Position numbers and translations under genes: made by a program. Shown one piece after another: positions 1-6,826 of a DNA stretch of 64,000 bases; position 1 is the stretch's first letter, and the number at the start of each line of letters is the position of its first letter. Under the pieces are notes generated by a model, which worked only from the letters and a program-made list of their open reading frames with translations, did no database searches and was not told the DNA's origin. This stretch comes from Spirosoma sp. 48-14 (GTDB taxonomy: Bacteria; Bacteroidota; Bacteroidia; Cytophagales; Spirosomataceae): NCBI RefSeq assembly GCF_001898575.1, contig NZ_MKUD01000045.1, forward strand, positions 203,382 through 267,381, given 5' to 3'.

Positions 1-180
1 GCACTGGTCATTATTTTTACCTCTCTTTCGCCAACCGATATTTTCCCACAGGTTGTCCAAAAGCAGTTTTTCCAGCCGTACAACATTAAAGCGATTCCTT
101 GCCTACTGGTATGGGCACGGATTCAGTACCAGATCTGGACGCAACCCAATTCTGCTCATCGCACCTTACAGACCACCTAG
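1..180 (+). CDS. C-terminal fragment of an unidentified protein
   Basis: An open frame enters from the left edge and ends at TAG 178-180, giving the last 59 residues of a protein. The fragment has a hydrophobic start (ALVIIFTSLSP) and an aromatic, basic stretch with the segment KAIPCLLVWARIQYQ. I do not recognise the family. A membrane-associated or glycosyltransferase-like protein is possible from the lipopolysaccharide context, but this is a guess. It converges on kdsB and the two frames overlap by 15 bases. Confidence 0.5.
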   Translation, partial: ALVIIFTSLSPTDIFPQVVQKQFFQPYNIKAIPCLLVWARIQYQIWTQPNSAHRTLQTT

Positions 181-915
181 AATCTTCTCAATATCGGCTG
201 GGCTATCGACACTGGGCGTTTGATAGGTTGTTGCGACGAGTTTGATACGGTAACCAGCTTCCAGCCACCGCAATTGTTCCAGTGATTCGGCTTTCTCCAG
301 GGGCGACGGGGGCAATTGAGTGATTTTAGCCAGAATATCAGCCCGGTATGCGTATAAACCTACATGTCGGTGATATGCGTGATGCAAATGCCACTGGTCA
401 GGTTCAATATCCCACAGATATGGAATGGGTAACCGACTGAAGTAGAGCACTTCATTCTGCCCATTGACGACAATTTTGGCTTCTTTGGGATCATGCAGTA
501 TAGCGGCCGAATCGACAGTAGCCATCTGCGTTGCCAATTCAACCGATCCGTCCAGAATAGCAGCCAGTTCGTCAATTTGTGCCGGATCAATGAAGGGTTC
601 ATCACCCTGAATATTGATGATATAATCGTTCTCGCTCGGCTCAAGCCCCTCGGCAACCAACCGGTCGTAGGCTTCCCAGCAACGGTCGGTTCCGCTAGGG
701 TGATCGGTGCGGGTCAAAACTACCTCTTCCCCTAACCGACGCACCGCTTCCGCAATCCGTTCATCGTCGGTGGCGACAACTACTTTGCTTAATGAAGTTG
801 CCTTTTTTGCCTGCTCCAGCACCCGCTGAATCATGGATTTACCGCCAATATCGGCCAAGGGTTTTCCGGGAAACCGGGTAGAAGCATAACGAGCGGGGAT
901 GATGCCGATAATCAT
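166..915 (-). CDS. kdsB: Kdo-type cytidylyltransferase KdsB
   Basis: CTP-dependent cytoplasmic activation of Kdo (or, given kdnA and kdnB nearby, 8-amino-Kdo) to the CMP-sugar used for lipid A inner-core assembly (EC 2.7.7.38 or 2.7.7.90). The start MIIGIIPARYASTRFPGKPL is the family N-terminus with the nucleotide-binding loop; IQGDEPFI follows mid-protein. At 249 residues it matches E. coli KdsB (about 248). The frame is open 16 codons further upstream, but that stretch is encoded by a GAGTGAAA repeat and is not part of the family, so the ATG at 915 was chosen. It is the last gene of the minus-strand Kdo cluster. Kdo and 8-amino-Kdo preference cannot be told from sequence by eye. Confidence 0.93.
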   Translation of the reverse strand: MIIGIIPARYASTRFPGKPLADIGGKSMIQRVLEQAKKATSLSKVVVATDDERIAEAVRRLGEEVVLTRTDHPSGTDRCWEAYDRLVAEGLEPSENDYIINIQGDEPFIDPAQIDELAAILDGSVELATQMATVDSAAILHDPKEAKIVVNGQNEVLYFSRLPIPYLWDIEPDQWHLHHAYHRHVGLYAYRADILAKITQLPPSPLEKAESLEQLRWLEAGYRIKLVATTYQTPSVDSPADIEKILGGL

Positions 916-920
916 TATAA

Positions 921-950
921 AGAGTGAAAGAGTGAAAGAGTGAAAGAGCG
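921..950. repeat. GAGTGAAA octamer tandem repeat
   Basis: Three and a half copies of an 8-bp unit (AGTGAAAG) lie immediately upstream of the kdsB start. The same octamer family recurs near 25492-25560, 35885-35961 and 44344-44375, there in palindromic form. Confidence 0.7.
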
Positions 951-967
951 ACGGGAGATTCACCGAG

Positions 968-1021
968 TTTTAGTTGATTCTCTCTGTGTATCTTCGTGTT
1001 TCTTTGCGCATCTCCGTGTTA
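968..1021. repeat. CTCTGTG/TTCGTGTT low-complexity spacer
   Basis: The spacer between kdsC and kdsB holds a degenerate short-unit repeat, TCTSYGTGTWTCT-like, with units at 968-980, 981-994, 995-1008 and 1009-1020. From general experience such units are common between genes in Bacteroidota. No promoter was recognised here. Confidence 0.4.
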
Positions 1022-1024
1022 TCA

Positions 1025-1726
1025 TTATTTAGGCTCGGGCCCATTCGAGCCCACTATCCAGTACGTAGGTTCGATGGCCTGGCGTTGTTGGTAATACGCA
1101 TCATAAACCGGCTTATAGCGGAGTCGTTCGGCCATCACGGTTTCAAATTGACCTAATAAACCCAGCAGTAATTCGCTGCTCTCGCGCACGGCAAACTGAC
1201 CACTTTGACTACCCGTCACATAGTCGGCAAGACCGTTTCGGATGACATACTCCATAAACAACGGATTGGCGTCCCGCCGAATCATGATCCGAACCCCTGC
1301 TACTTCGGCTACGGACAGGTCGAGGGCATCATCGAAGAAAAAGGCTACTTCCGATGGCTTGAGCTGGTGCTGATCCAGCAAATGATGCAATACGTCGATC
1401 TTGTGCTTGGCCTGCGCGTAGTAGGCATGAAAATGTTCCCGACGCACAAGCATTTCGGCCAGATCGTTCGTTACCCCCGTAATGACAGCGGCAACGGGTA
1501 ATTGCTGGTTATGCTGCAACCAAAGGCCAAACCGGAGCAGGTTCGTACCCATTGAATCGACTTCGCTGAACGAACTGCTACCCGATGCGGTCTTAATCCC
1601 GTTATTAAACACACCGTCCCAGTCGAACACGATGGCCTTCACCGATAGAAGTTTCTTCGCAATCTGGTCGGCAGGCGTAACAAATTTTCCACCCAGGGCG
1701 GTAAAGGCAGTTTCGATTTCAGTCAT
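1025..1726 (-). CDS. kdsC: KdsC-like HAD phosphatase
   Basis: Predicted cytoplasmic HAD-family phosphatase that removes phosphate from Kdo-8-phosphate to give Kdo, the step between KdsA and KdsB. HAD motif I is FDWDGVFNNG (nucleophile Asp35, acid/base Asp37), motif II is VITGVTND, and the acidic motif is FFFDDALDLS. The protein has 233 residues, longer than E. coli KdsC (188), with an extra N-terminal helix of about 28 residues and a C-terminal extension of about 50 residues. It lies between kdsA and kdsB on the same strand, which fixes the role better than sequence alone; related HAD phosphatases are the alternative. A paired palindrome (1732-1802) separates it from kdsA. Confidence 0.8.
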   Translation of the reverse strand: MTEIETAFTALGGKFVTPADQIAKKLLSVKAIVFDWDGVFNNGIKTASGSSSFSEVDSMGTNLLRFGLWLQHNQQLPVAAVITGVTNDLAEMLVRREHFHAYYAQAKHKIDVLHHLLDQHQLKPSEVAFFFDDALDLSVAEVAGVRIMIRRDANPLFMEYVIRNGLADYVTGSQSGQFAVRESSELLLGLLGQFETVMAERLRYKPVYDAYYQQRQAIEPTYWIVGSNGPEPK

Positions 1727-1731
1727 TCATT

Positions 1732-1802
1732 GTGGTGTCGGGTTCTCAAACCCGACACTATTGCTGACGCGAGTGGTGTCGGGTTTGAGAACCCGACACC
1801 AC
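1732..1802. repeat. Inverted pair of palindromes (REPIN-like)
   Basis: Two copies of a 24-bp palindrome, GTGTCGGGTT-CTCA-AACCCGACAC (1735-1758) and its inverted copy (1776-1799), form perfect 27-bp inverted arms at 1732-1758 and 1776-1802. The RNA or DNA could fold as one long hairpin or as two small ones. The core TTCTCAAA recurs in other window palindromes. It sits between kdsA and kdsC. Confidence 0.9.
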
Positions 1803-1817
1803 TCACTTTATAGATTA

Positions 1818-2669
1818 TTACGCCAATTCTGGCAGTGTATTCCGGTATTTAACTTCAACGGCATGGAGTTCGAGCAGGGGCTTCAGGAACTCTTCCAGGT
1901 ATCGGATGTCGAGTTGGCTGGCTGCGTCGCAAAGGGCTTCGGATGGGCAGGTATGCGTTTCCACAAACAGGCCATCAACACCCGCAGCGACACCTGCACG
2001 AGCCAATACAGGCAGGTATTCACGAGCGCCCCCTTTGGCATCGGCCGAAGGAATACCATACTTCCGAATAGCATGGGTTACGTCGAATACTACCGGATAA
2101 TTGGTGCGCGCCATGTGATAAAAACTACGTGGATCGACTACCAGATCGTTATAGCCAAACGTGTAACCGCGCTCGGTCAGGATGATTTGGTCGTTGCCCG
2201 AATCCTCAATTTTTTTGACCGGGTGTTTCATATTTTCCGGTGCCAGAAACTGTCCGTGTTTGATATTAACCACCCGTCCGGTTTTAGCAGCCGCCGTAAC
2301 CAGCATGGTTTGCATACATAGGTAAGCCGGAATCTGAATCACATCGACCACTTCGGCAACCGGAGCACACTGGTCCGGATAATGAACGTCGGTCAGCAGC
2401 GGAAAACCGAACTGCTCTTTTACTTTAGCCAGCACCTGAATCCCTTTTTCCAGACCAGGGCCATTATAATAGTTCAGGCTGGAGCGATTGTCCTTCTGAA
2501 ACGATGATTTATAAATGATTTTGATACCGACCCGCTCCTGAATTTCGCGGAGTTGTTCGGCAACAGTCATCATGATTTTTTCGTCTTCGATTACGCAGGG
2601 ACCACTGATGAGAAATAGGTCATCAGTCCCGCACTCGATGTCGCCAACGCGAACGATTTTTTGTGACAT
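1818..2669 (-). CDS. kdsA: 3-deoxy-8-phosphooctulonate synthase KdsA
   Basis: Condenses phosphoenolpyruvate and arabinose-5-phosphate to Kdo-8-phosphate (EC 2.5.1.55), the first committed step of Kdo synthesis. Family landmarks include LISGPCVIE near residue 20, the KSSFQKDNRSS loop near 55, the PEP-site segment TDVHYPDQC near 96, and the C-terminal GLFVETHTCPSEALCDA. The length of 283 residues is normal. It lies 15 bases downstream of lspA on the same strand, probably the same transcript. No kdsD (arabinose-5-phosphate isomerase) is in the window. Confidence 0.96.
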   Translation of the reverse strand: MSQKIVRVGDIECGTDDLFLISGPCVIEDEKIMMTVAEQLREIQERVGIKIIYKSSFQKDNRSSLNYYNGPGLEKGIQVLAKVKEQFGFPLLTDVHYPDQCAPVAEVVDVIQIPAYLCMQTMLVTAAAKTGRVVNIKHGQFLAPENMKHPVKKIEDSGNDQIILTERGYTFGYNDLVVDPRSFYHMARTNYPVVFDVTHAIRKYGIPSADAKGGAREYLPVLARAGVAAGVDGLFVETHTCPSEALCDAASQLDIRYLEEFLKPLLELHAVEVKYRNTLPELA

Positions 2670-2683
2670 TTTTTTCTGTCGTT

Positions 2684-3181
2684 TTAAGTAAACTGGCTCT
2701 TATCCTTCTTCAGGAAAGCATCCAATAAAATAAGTCCGGCTCCCACCATGACCGATACGTCAGCCATGTTGAAAATACCGGTTTGCAACAAACCCAAACG
2801 GATATGCAAGAAGTCGGTTACCGAACCGTAAGCTGCCCGGTCGATGAGATTGCCAATACCTCCTCCTATAATAAAGCTGGCTCCCAGCGCCAGAAGCCGG
2901 GTAGCCTTTGCCGAAAGAATCAGATAAGCAAACCCCACCAAAAGCGCCAATATCGGCAGTATCAGTAATAGAATGTTCTTAATCAGCGGAGGCCATGTGT
3001 TACCTAAACTTAAAAACGCGCCCGTATTCTCAACGTTAGTCAATGTCAGATGACGTTGTACCAACGAGATACGTTCGCCATAACTTACCTTGTCGCGTAC
3101 GATGGTTTTCGATACCTGATCGCAGCCGATATTGACCGAAACGGTAAGAATAATGAGGAAGATTCGGATTGCGTTTTTCAT
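2684..3181 (-). CDS. lspA: Lipoprotein signal peptidase (SPase II)
   Basis: Inner-membrane aspartyl protease that cleaves prolipoprotein signal peptides after lipidation (EC 3.4.23.36). The 165-residue protein has four hydrophobic segments and the two family motifs: GNLIDRAAYGSVTDFLHI with catalytic Asp123, and FNMADVSVMVG with catalytic Asp141. The N-terminal NVENTGAFLSL motif is also present. It lies between kdnB and kdsA, all on the minus strand with short spacers. Several predicted lipoproteins in this window (11562, 24463, 38193, 48459) would be substrates. Confidence 0.95.
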   Translation of the reverse strand: MKNAIRIFLIILTVSVNIGCDQVSKTIVRDKVSYGERISLVQRHLTLTNVENTGAFLSLGNTWPPLIKNILLLILPILALLVGFAYLILSAKATRLLALGASFIIGGGIGNLIDRAAYGSVTDFLHIRLGLLQTGIFNMADVSVMVGAGLILLDAFLKKDKSQFT

Positions 3182-3209
3182 GCTTAGTAGTAACCAGAAT
3201 ACCTTCTAT

Positions 3210-4313
3210 TTACAGCCGACGGAACAAATCTTTCAGCAGATCGATGGTAATAACCTCCTGCCAGTTGTCGCCGATCGCGTGTAACCACATATGCGGCAGG
3301 TTGTACGATACATGCGCCATTTTCGTAATGGTGTCGTCGTCCCAGTCTTTTGCCAGCCCTTGTGGAAGGTCGATCTGGTGATAGGCTACCATCTGCTTGA
3401 ACTCGGCCACGCCCTCTGGATAATAGTCTTCCAGATGATTCATGATCAGGCAATTGGCATAACAATGGCGAGTTCCCAGAATTTTCGACAGGCCATAGCT
3501 CAGTGCATGACACACGCCCACTTCCGAATAGGTCAGGCTCAATCCACCCATCAGGGAGGCTACCATCAGCTTGTCATCGTTTTCGGGGGTCTGGCCTGAG
3601 CTTTCTCCCAGATACACCTCCCGGCACAGCTTCATGGCCTGCTCGGCATAGGCGTGCGAATAGGCATTATTCATCCGACCGTTTTCCGACTCTACGCAGT
3701 GGATATAGGTATCCATACCCGTGTAAAACCACCAGTTGCGCGGCACCGTCACAATGAGTTCAGGGTCGAGAACAACCTGATTAAATACCGTCCATTCACA
3801 TTTGAGACCGAGTTTTTTTACCGGTCCCGTCAAGACAGCCGTCATCGACACCTCAGCCCCAGTACCCGAAATAGTTGGTACGCCAACGTGGTAAATACCC
3901 GGCTTTTTGATCAGGTTCAGACCCTGATACAGCGTAGAAGACCCTTCGTTGGTAAACATCAGCGACAGGGCTTTGGCAATGTCCATGATGCTACCACCTC
4001 CAATGCCTACTACACCCGAAGGAAGACCTTTCTTAGCCAGAATTTCGTCGCGGAGCTGGTCGATCTGGTCGGTGGTTGGCTCATGCTCTTCAACACTGAT
4101 GTAATAGGTCAGGTCTTCAGGATGTGCCGGAACCCGTTCCTGGAGCGGTTTGCCTTCGAAATACTTATCGACCAGAAAAACGAAATAGTGTTCATTTTCG
4201 GCCCGGTGCGGAGCCAGAATGTCATCGAGTTGGGAAAAGCTCCCCCGACCAAACACGGTCTTTTCGATGCCTTTAAAATTTTTATGCGTGGTTTGTGTCT
4301 GTGCAGTTACCAT
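3210..4313 (-). CDS. kdnB: Kdo 8-oxidase KdnB (iron-type ADH family)
   Basis: Iron-containing alcohol dehydrogenase/dehydroquinate-synthase fold, 367 residues. The dinucleotide motif GGGSIMD is at 105-111. Metal-binding positions of the family are visible as Asp201 and His205 (GMDTYIHCVESENG), His269 and His283 (VCHALSYG, GTRHCYAN). KdnB of Shewanella oxidises the C8 hydroxyl of Kdo so that KdnA can aminate it (established knowledge). The assignment here rests on the match of the CVESENG region from memory, on the kdsABC context, and on the KdnA-like aminotransferase upstream. A generic alcohol dehydrogenase is the alternative. Its start overlaps the vapC stop by 7 bases. Confidence 0.82.
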   Translation of the reverse strand: MVTAQTQTTHKNFKGIEKTVFGRGSFSQLDDILAPHRAENEHYFVFLVDKYFEGKPLQERVPAHPEDLTYYISVEEHEPTTDQIDQLRDEILAKKGLPSGVVGIGGGSIMDIAKALSLMFTNEGSSTLYQGLNLIKKPGIYHVGVPTISGTGAEVSMTAVLTGPVKKLGLKCEWTVFNQVVLDPELIVTVPRNWWFYTGMDTYIHCVESENGRMNNAYSHAYAEQAMKLCREVYLGESSGQTPENDDKLMVASLMGGLSLTYSEVGVCHALSYGLSKILGTRHCYANCLIMNHLEDYYPEGVAEFKQMVAYHQIDLPQGLAKDWDDDTITKMAHVSYNLPHMWLHAIGDNWQEVITIDLLKDLFRRL

Positions 4314-4690
4314 ATTATACGTAAGCCATATGTACTAAAAACAGAGTCTCTTGTAGCAATAGATATATTTTCGGATAAAGCCTGTGCTATAATGAGCCTG
4401 TCGAAAGGGTCTTTATGATGATAAGGTAATCCTTGAAGTTGTACTAAATGCTCCAATTCTATTGGCATTACCCAAAACCGATTACGATCCAAAAAACTAA
4501 ACAGTTCGGTTATTGGCGAATCAATCTCCAATTTCCCAATACCCATCTTGATCGTAATCTCCCACAAGCTGGCAATGCTAATAAAACACAAGTTATCAGG
4601 ATTGCTTATTATTCGTCGAAGACTGTCTGGTAAAGATTCATCTCCGCTATAAAACCAGAGCAGCGTGTGCGTGTCCAGCAACAACCTCAT
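4307..4690 (-). CDS. PIN-domain toxin (VapC-like)
   Basis: A 127-residue PIN-domain protein, the size of type II VapC ribonucleases. The start MRLLLDTHTLLWF gives the first acidic residue (Asp6). A conserved Glu lies in SLWEITIK (near 44). The DPFDRLIIAQAL motif near 94-105 supplies the central Asp residues, and ATRD near 114 the last acid. VapC toxins cleave tRNA or rRNA; the target here is unknown. The gene overlaps the antitoxin by one base (TAATG junction) and its stop overlaps the kdnB start, so it is embedded in the Kdo operon. Confidence 0.85.
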   Translation of the reverse strand: MRLLLDTHTLLWFYSGDESLPDSLRRIISNPDNLCFISIASLWEITIKMGIGKLEIDSPITELFSFLDRNRFWVMPIELEHLVQLQGLPYHHKDPFDRLIIAQALSENISIATRDSVFSTYGLRIIW

Positions 4691-4893
4691 TACATATATT
4701 CATTAAACTCGTCCAATGGCTCATCAAAGTCTTTAGCCAATCGCACCTTACCTTTTGCATAACCGAATTCCCGCTCTTTTATAGCTGAAGTTCGTTGGGA
4801 TTTCGTTCGCAAAAACGCAACAAAATCTTCTACTTCCTGACGCAGTTCGGGAGGCAGAGCCGTTATTTCCGTTAGTAAGGCTGTTGTTGACAT
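4690..4893 (-). CDS. DUF2281-type antitoxin (VapB-like)
   Basis: A 67-residue protein immediately upstream of the PIN toxin. The N-terminal pattern LLTEITALPPELRQEVEDFVAFL resembles the DUF2281 family, whose members pair with PIN toxins. The C-terminal half is charged and probably unstructured (FGYAKGKVRLAKDFDEPLDEF), as expected for a toxin-neutralising tail. It probably represses its own promoter, but no operator was recognised. Only about 20 bases separate it from the kdnA stop. Confidence 0.8.
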   Translation of the reverse strand: MSTTALLTEITALPPELRQEVEDFVAFLRTKSQRTSAIKEREFGYAKGKVRLAKDFDEPLDEFNEYM

Positions 4894-4912
4894 TTGTGGT
4901 GCTTGTTAAAAA

Positions 4913-6118
4913 TTACGCTTCTACCAGTGTTGCTTTCCGAACGGCGGCTTCAATGACAGCGGCTAGCTTTTCTACTTCGTCTGTGGTCCACGATGCCCGA
5001 ATACCGAACGAAATCAACCGGCCAATAACGGCCTGCGCACGCGGAATGTCGAGGTTTTTATAATCCTGAGGGGCACCGAACTTCTCAACTGCCAATGCCG
5101 ATGCGGTCCGCATTTCCTTGATATGATCCCACTGATTGATGAAGTGATACATATTGACGAACCAGTAATTGAACCCACCAACACCAGCCGCATTCAGCTC
5201 GGCAACGGTACGCTGGGCCGACTGCGTATCTTCCAGAAACAGGTTCAAGAACGTAGCCGAATCGCCGTCAGCGTCAGGAATACGGGCAAACGATACCCCC
5301 GGCACATTCGCCAGCCGTTCCATCAACCGCTTTTTGTGGGTGTTGTTTTTCTGGACGATTTCAGGGACCCGACGGGTTTGTACCAGACCTACAGCCGCAT
5401 GCAGTTCGCTGATCCGGTAGTTGAAGCCCAGAATCGGGTGCTGCTCCATACCCCTATTGGTGCCAATGTGGTCGTGTCCATGATCGGAATAGGAATCAGC
5501 GTGTTTATAGGCCGTTTCGTCGTTGGTAACCATAATACCCCCTTCGCCTGCCGTTGCGATTTTGAAGAAATCGAACGAATACGCGCCCGTTTTACCCCAA
5601 AGCCCTGTCGAAACACCTTTAAACGATGCACCCATCGCCTGACCAGCATCTTCAACGAGTACCAGATTATGTTCAGTAATAACAGCCATGATCGCATCCA
5701 TATCGGCCATTTGTCCGCACATATGGACCAGGCAAACGGCTTTGGTCTTAGGGGTGATGGCTTTACGAATCCCATCGGCACTCAGGCAAAGCGTTTCGTC
5801 GATGTCGGCAAAAACCGGTAAGGCACCAATCATCAGAACCGCTTCGACGGTAGCGATGTAGGTAAAGGGCGGCACAATGACCTCGTCACCTGCACCAATC
5901 CCAGCGGCTGCCAATGCACAGAGTACGGCCGTTGAGCCACTCGATACCGCATGAGCATATTTCGCCCCTACGACCTTAGAAACCTCGGCCTCAAATTCGC
6001 GGGCTTTGTAGATATTGTTCCGCTGCGCTTCGTGATTATACCGAAACAGGATGCCGGTCTCGAGCACATCGTTGATTTCCTTGCGCTCAGCCGCTCCAAA
6101 AAATTCCATTCCTGGCAT
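4913..6118 (-). CDS. kdnA: 8-amino-Kdo transaminase KdnA (DegT/DnrJ/EryC1 family)
   Basis: PLP-dependent sugar aminotransferase, 401 residues. The PLP lysine is Lys186 in SFDFFKIATAGEGG; Asp157 in LVEDAGQA pairs with the PLP nitrogen; SSGSTAVLCAL is the phosphate-binding segment near 59-69. KdnA converts 8-oxo-Kdo, made by KdnB, to 8-amino-3,8-dideoxy-Kdo (established in Shewanella). The role here is inferred from the kdnB and kdsABC neighbours; other nucleotide-sugar aminotransferases of the same fold are possible. The frame continues upstream to 6241 through an inverted repeat, so the ATG at 6118, giving MPGMEFFGAAERKEI, was chosen. Confidence 0.85.
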   Translation of the reverse strand: MPGMEFFGAAERKEINDVLETGILFRYNHEAQRNNIYKAREFEAEVSKVVGAKYAHAVSSGSTAVLCALAAAGIGAGDEVIVPPFTYIATVEAVLMIGALPVFADIDETLCLSADGIRKAITPKTKAVCLVHMCGQMADMDAIMAVITEHNLVLVEDAGQAMGASFKGVSTGLWGKTGAYSFDFFKIATAGEGGIMVTNDETAYKHADSYSDHGHDHIGTNRGMEQHPILGFNYRISELHAAVGLVQTRRVPEIVQKNNTHKKRLMERLANVPGVSFARIPDADGDSATFLNLFLEDTQSAQRTVAELNAAGVGGFNYWFVNMYHFINQWDHIKEMRTASALAVEKFGAPQDYKNLDIPRAQAVIGRLISFGIRASWTTDEVEKLAAVIEAAVRKATLVEA

Positions 6119-6137
6119 GACGTAGTCTATTTTTTTA

Positions 6138-6145
6138 CAAAAGTA
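6138..6145 (-). promoter_or_regulatory. Putative -7 box upstream of kdnA
   Basis: Read on the minus strand this is TACTTTTG, a match to the Bacteroidota -7 consensus TAnnTTTG, 19 bases before the kdnA ATG and just after the hairpin at 6161-6229. No clear -33 TTTG was found. It suggests that the kdn/kds operon starts here. Confidence 0.4.
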
Positions 6146-6160
6146 CAGCTTTTTCTCTCT

Positions 6161-6229
6161 GACAGGATTTACCGGATGAACAGGATTTAAGCTAGACCAA
6201 TAAATCCTGTTCATCCGGTAAATCCTGTC
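6161..6229. repeat. 29-bp perfect inverted repeat
   Basis: Arms 6161-6189 and 6201-6229 are perfectly complementary over 29 bp around an 11-base loop. Each arm contains the submotif ACAGGATTTA or its near copy twice (GACAGGATTTACC and GAACAGGATTTA), so it is also an internal direct repeat. It lies between guaD and kdnA, both on the minus strand. Confidence 0.9.
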
Positions 6230-6244
6230 GAAAAAATTCACGTA

Positions 6245-6724
6245 TCAATAGGGCATCCGTTTCTCCAGAGCCACCCACTCCCGAAACACCTGTCCGGCTT
6301 CGTTGCGCAGCAGTTGTTGCATCGGGATGTGGCGCTCTTCGTGCTTTTTTTCCAACTCTTTGTAAATAAACGAATCATCGAAACCAGCGTCGGCCGCATC
6401 GGTATGCTCGGCTGCATACACAATCCGACTGGGTCGGGCCCAGTAAATAGCCCCCAGGCACATGGGGCAGGGTTCGCAAGAGGCATAGAGTGTACAGCCA
6501 TCCAGTTGAAACGAATCCAGATTCTGGCAGGCATCACGGATGGCCACTACTTCGGCATGAGCCGTTGGGTCGTTGGTTGAGGTAACCCGATTGCAGCCTT
6601 TCCCAACAATTTCACCATCCCGAACAATCACGCAACCAAATGGTCCTCCCTGATTGCTGTTCATACCTTCGCGGGCCAGCTGGATAGCCTCGCGCAAAAA
6701 ACGTTCGTCCTCAATTGTTGTCAT
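6245..6724 (-). CDS. guaD: Guanine deaminase-type nucleoside/base deaminase
   Basis: Zinc-dependent cytidine-deaminase fold, 159 residues from the ATG at 6724 (MTTIEDERFLREAI). The zinc ligands and proton shuttle are seen in PTAHAEVVAIRDA (His and Glu) and SCEPCPMCLGAIYWA (two Cys). The segment EHTDAADAGFDDSFIYKEL matches Bacillus-type guanine deaminase GuaD, which turns guanine into xanthine (EC 3.5.4.3), better than TadA tRNA deaminase. A frame extension to 6766 repeats a MNDxxxT pattern from an intergenic repeat and was not used. Confidence 0.85.
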   Translation of the reverse strand: MTTIEDERFLREAIQLAREGMNSNQGGPFGCVIVRDGEIVGKGCNRVTSTNDPTAHAEVVAIRDACQNLDSFQLDGCTLYASCEPCPMCLGAIYWARPSRIVYAAEHTDAADAGFDDSFIYKELEKKHEERHIPMQQLLRNEAGQVFREWVALEKRMPY

Positions 6725-6730
6725 ATACGG

Positions 6731-6824
6731 GTCATTCATTGTTATTGAGTGGTCATTCATTATCATTCACAGCCTCAACAATAAATGATTACTGTATGGC
6801 GGCTTACTGACAATGAATGACAAA
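6731..6824. repeat. Imperfect inverted repeat with GTCATTCATTGT arms
   Basis: GTCATTCATTGT at 6731-6742 is matched by its reverse complement near 6811-6822. The sequence between contains further CATTCAT variants. It belongs to the short-unit CATT/AATG repeats seen at 37477, 34803 and 51861. Confidence 0.55.
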
Positions 6825-6826
6825 TT

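Noticed and set aside
921..950. Regular octamer repeat as a CRISPR-like array
   Set aside because: Units are contiguous with no spacers and no cas genes are nearby.
1482..2321. Long plus-strand frame of 279 codons opposite kdsA/kdsC
   Set aside because: It lies over the coding strands of two well-recognised genes; composition fits an antisense shadow.
3654..4418. Long plus-strand frame of 254 codons opposite kdnB
   Set aside because: Antisense to a conserved gene, no recognisable domain.
6119..6241. N-terminal extension of kdnA to 6241
   Set aside because: The added 41 residues are the translation of an inverted repeat (repeated FDRIYRMNRI and PVHPVNPV), not part of the family.
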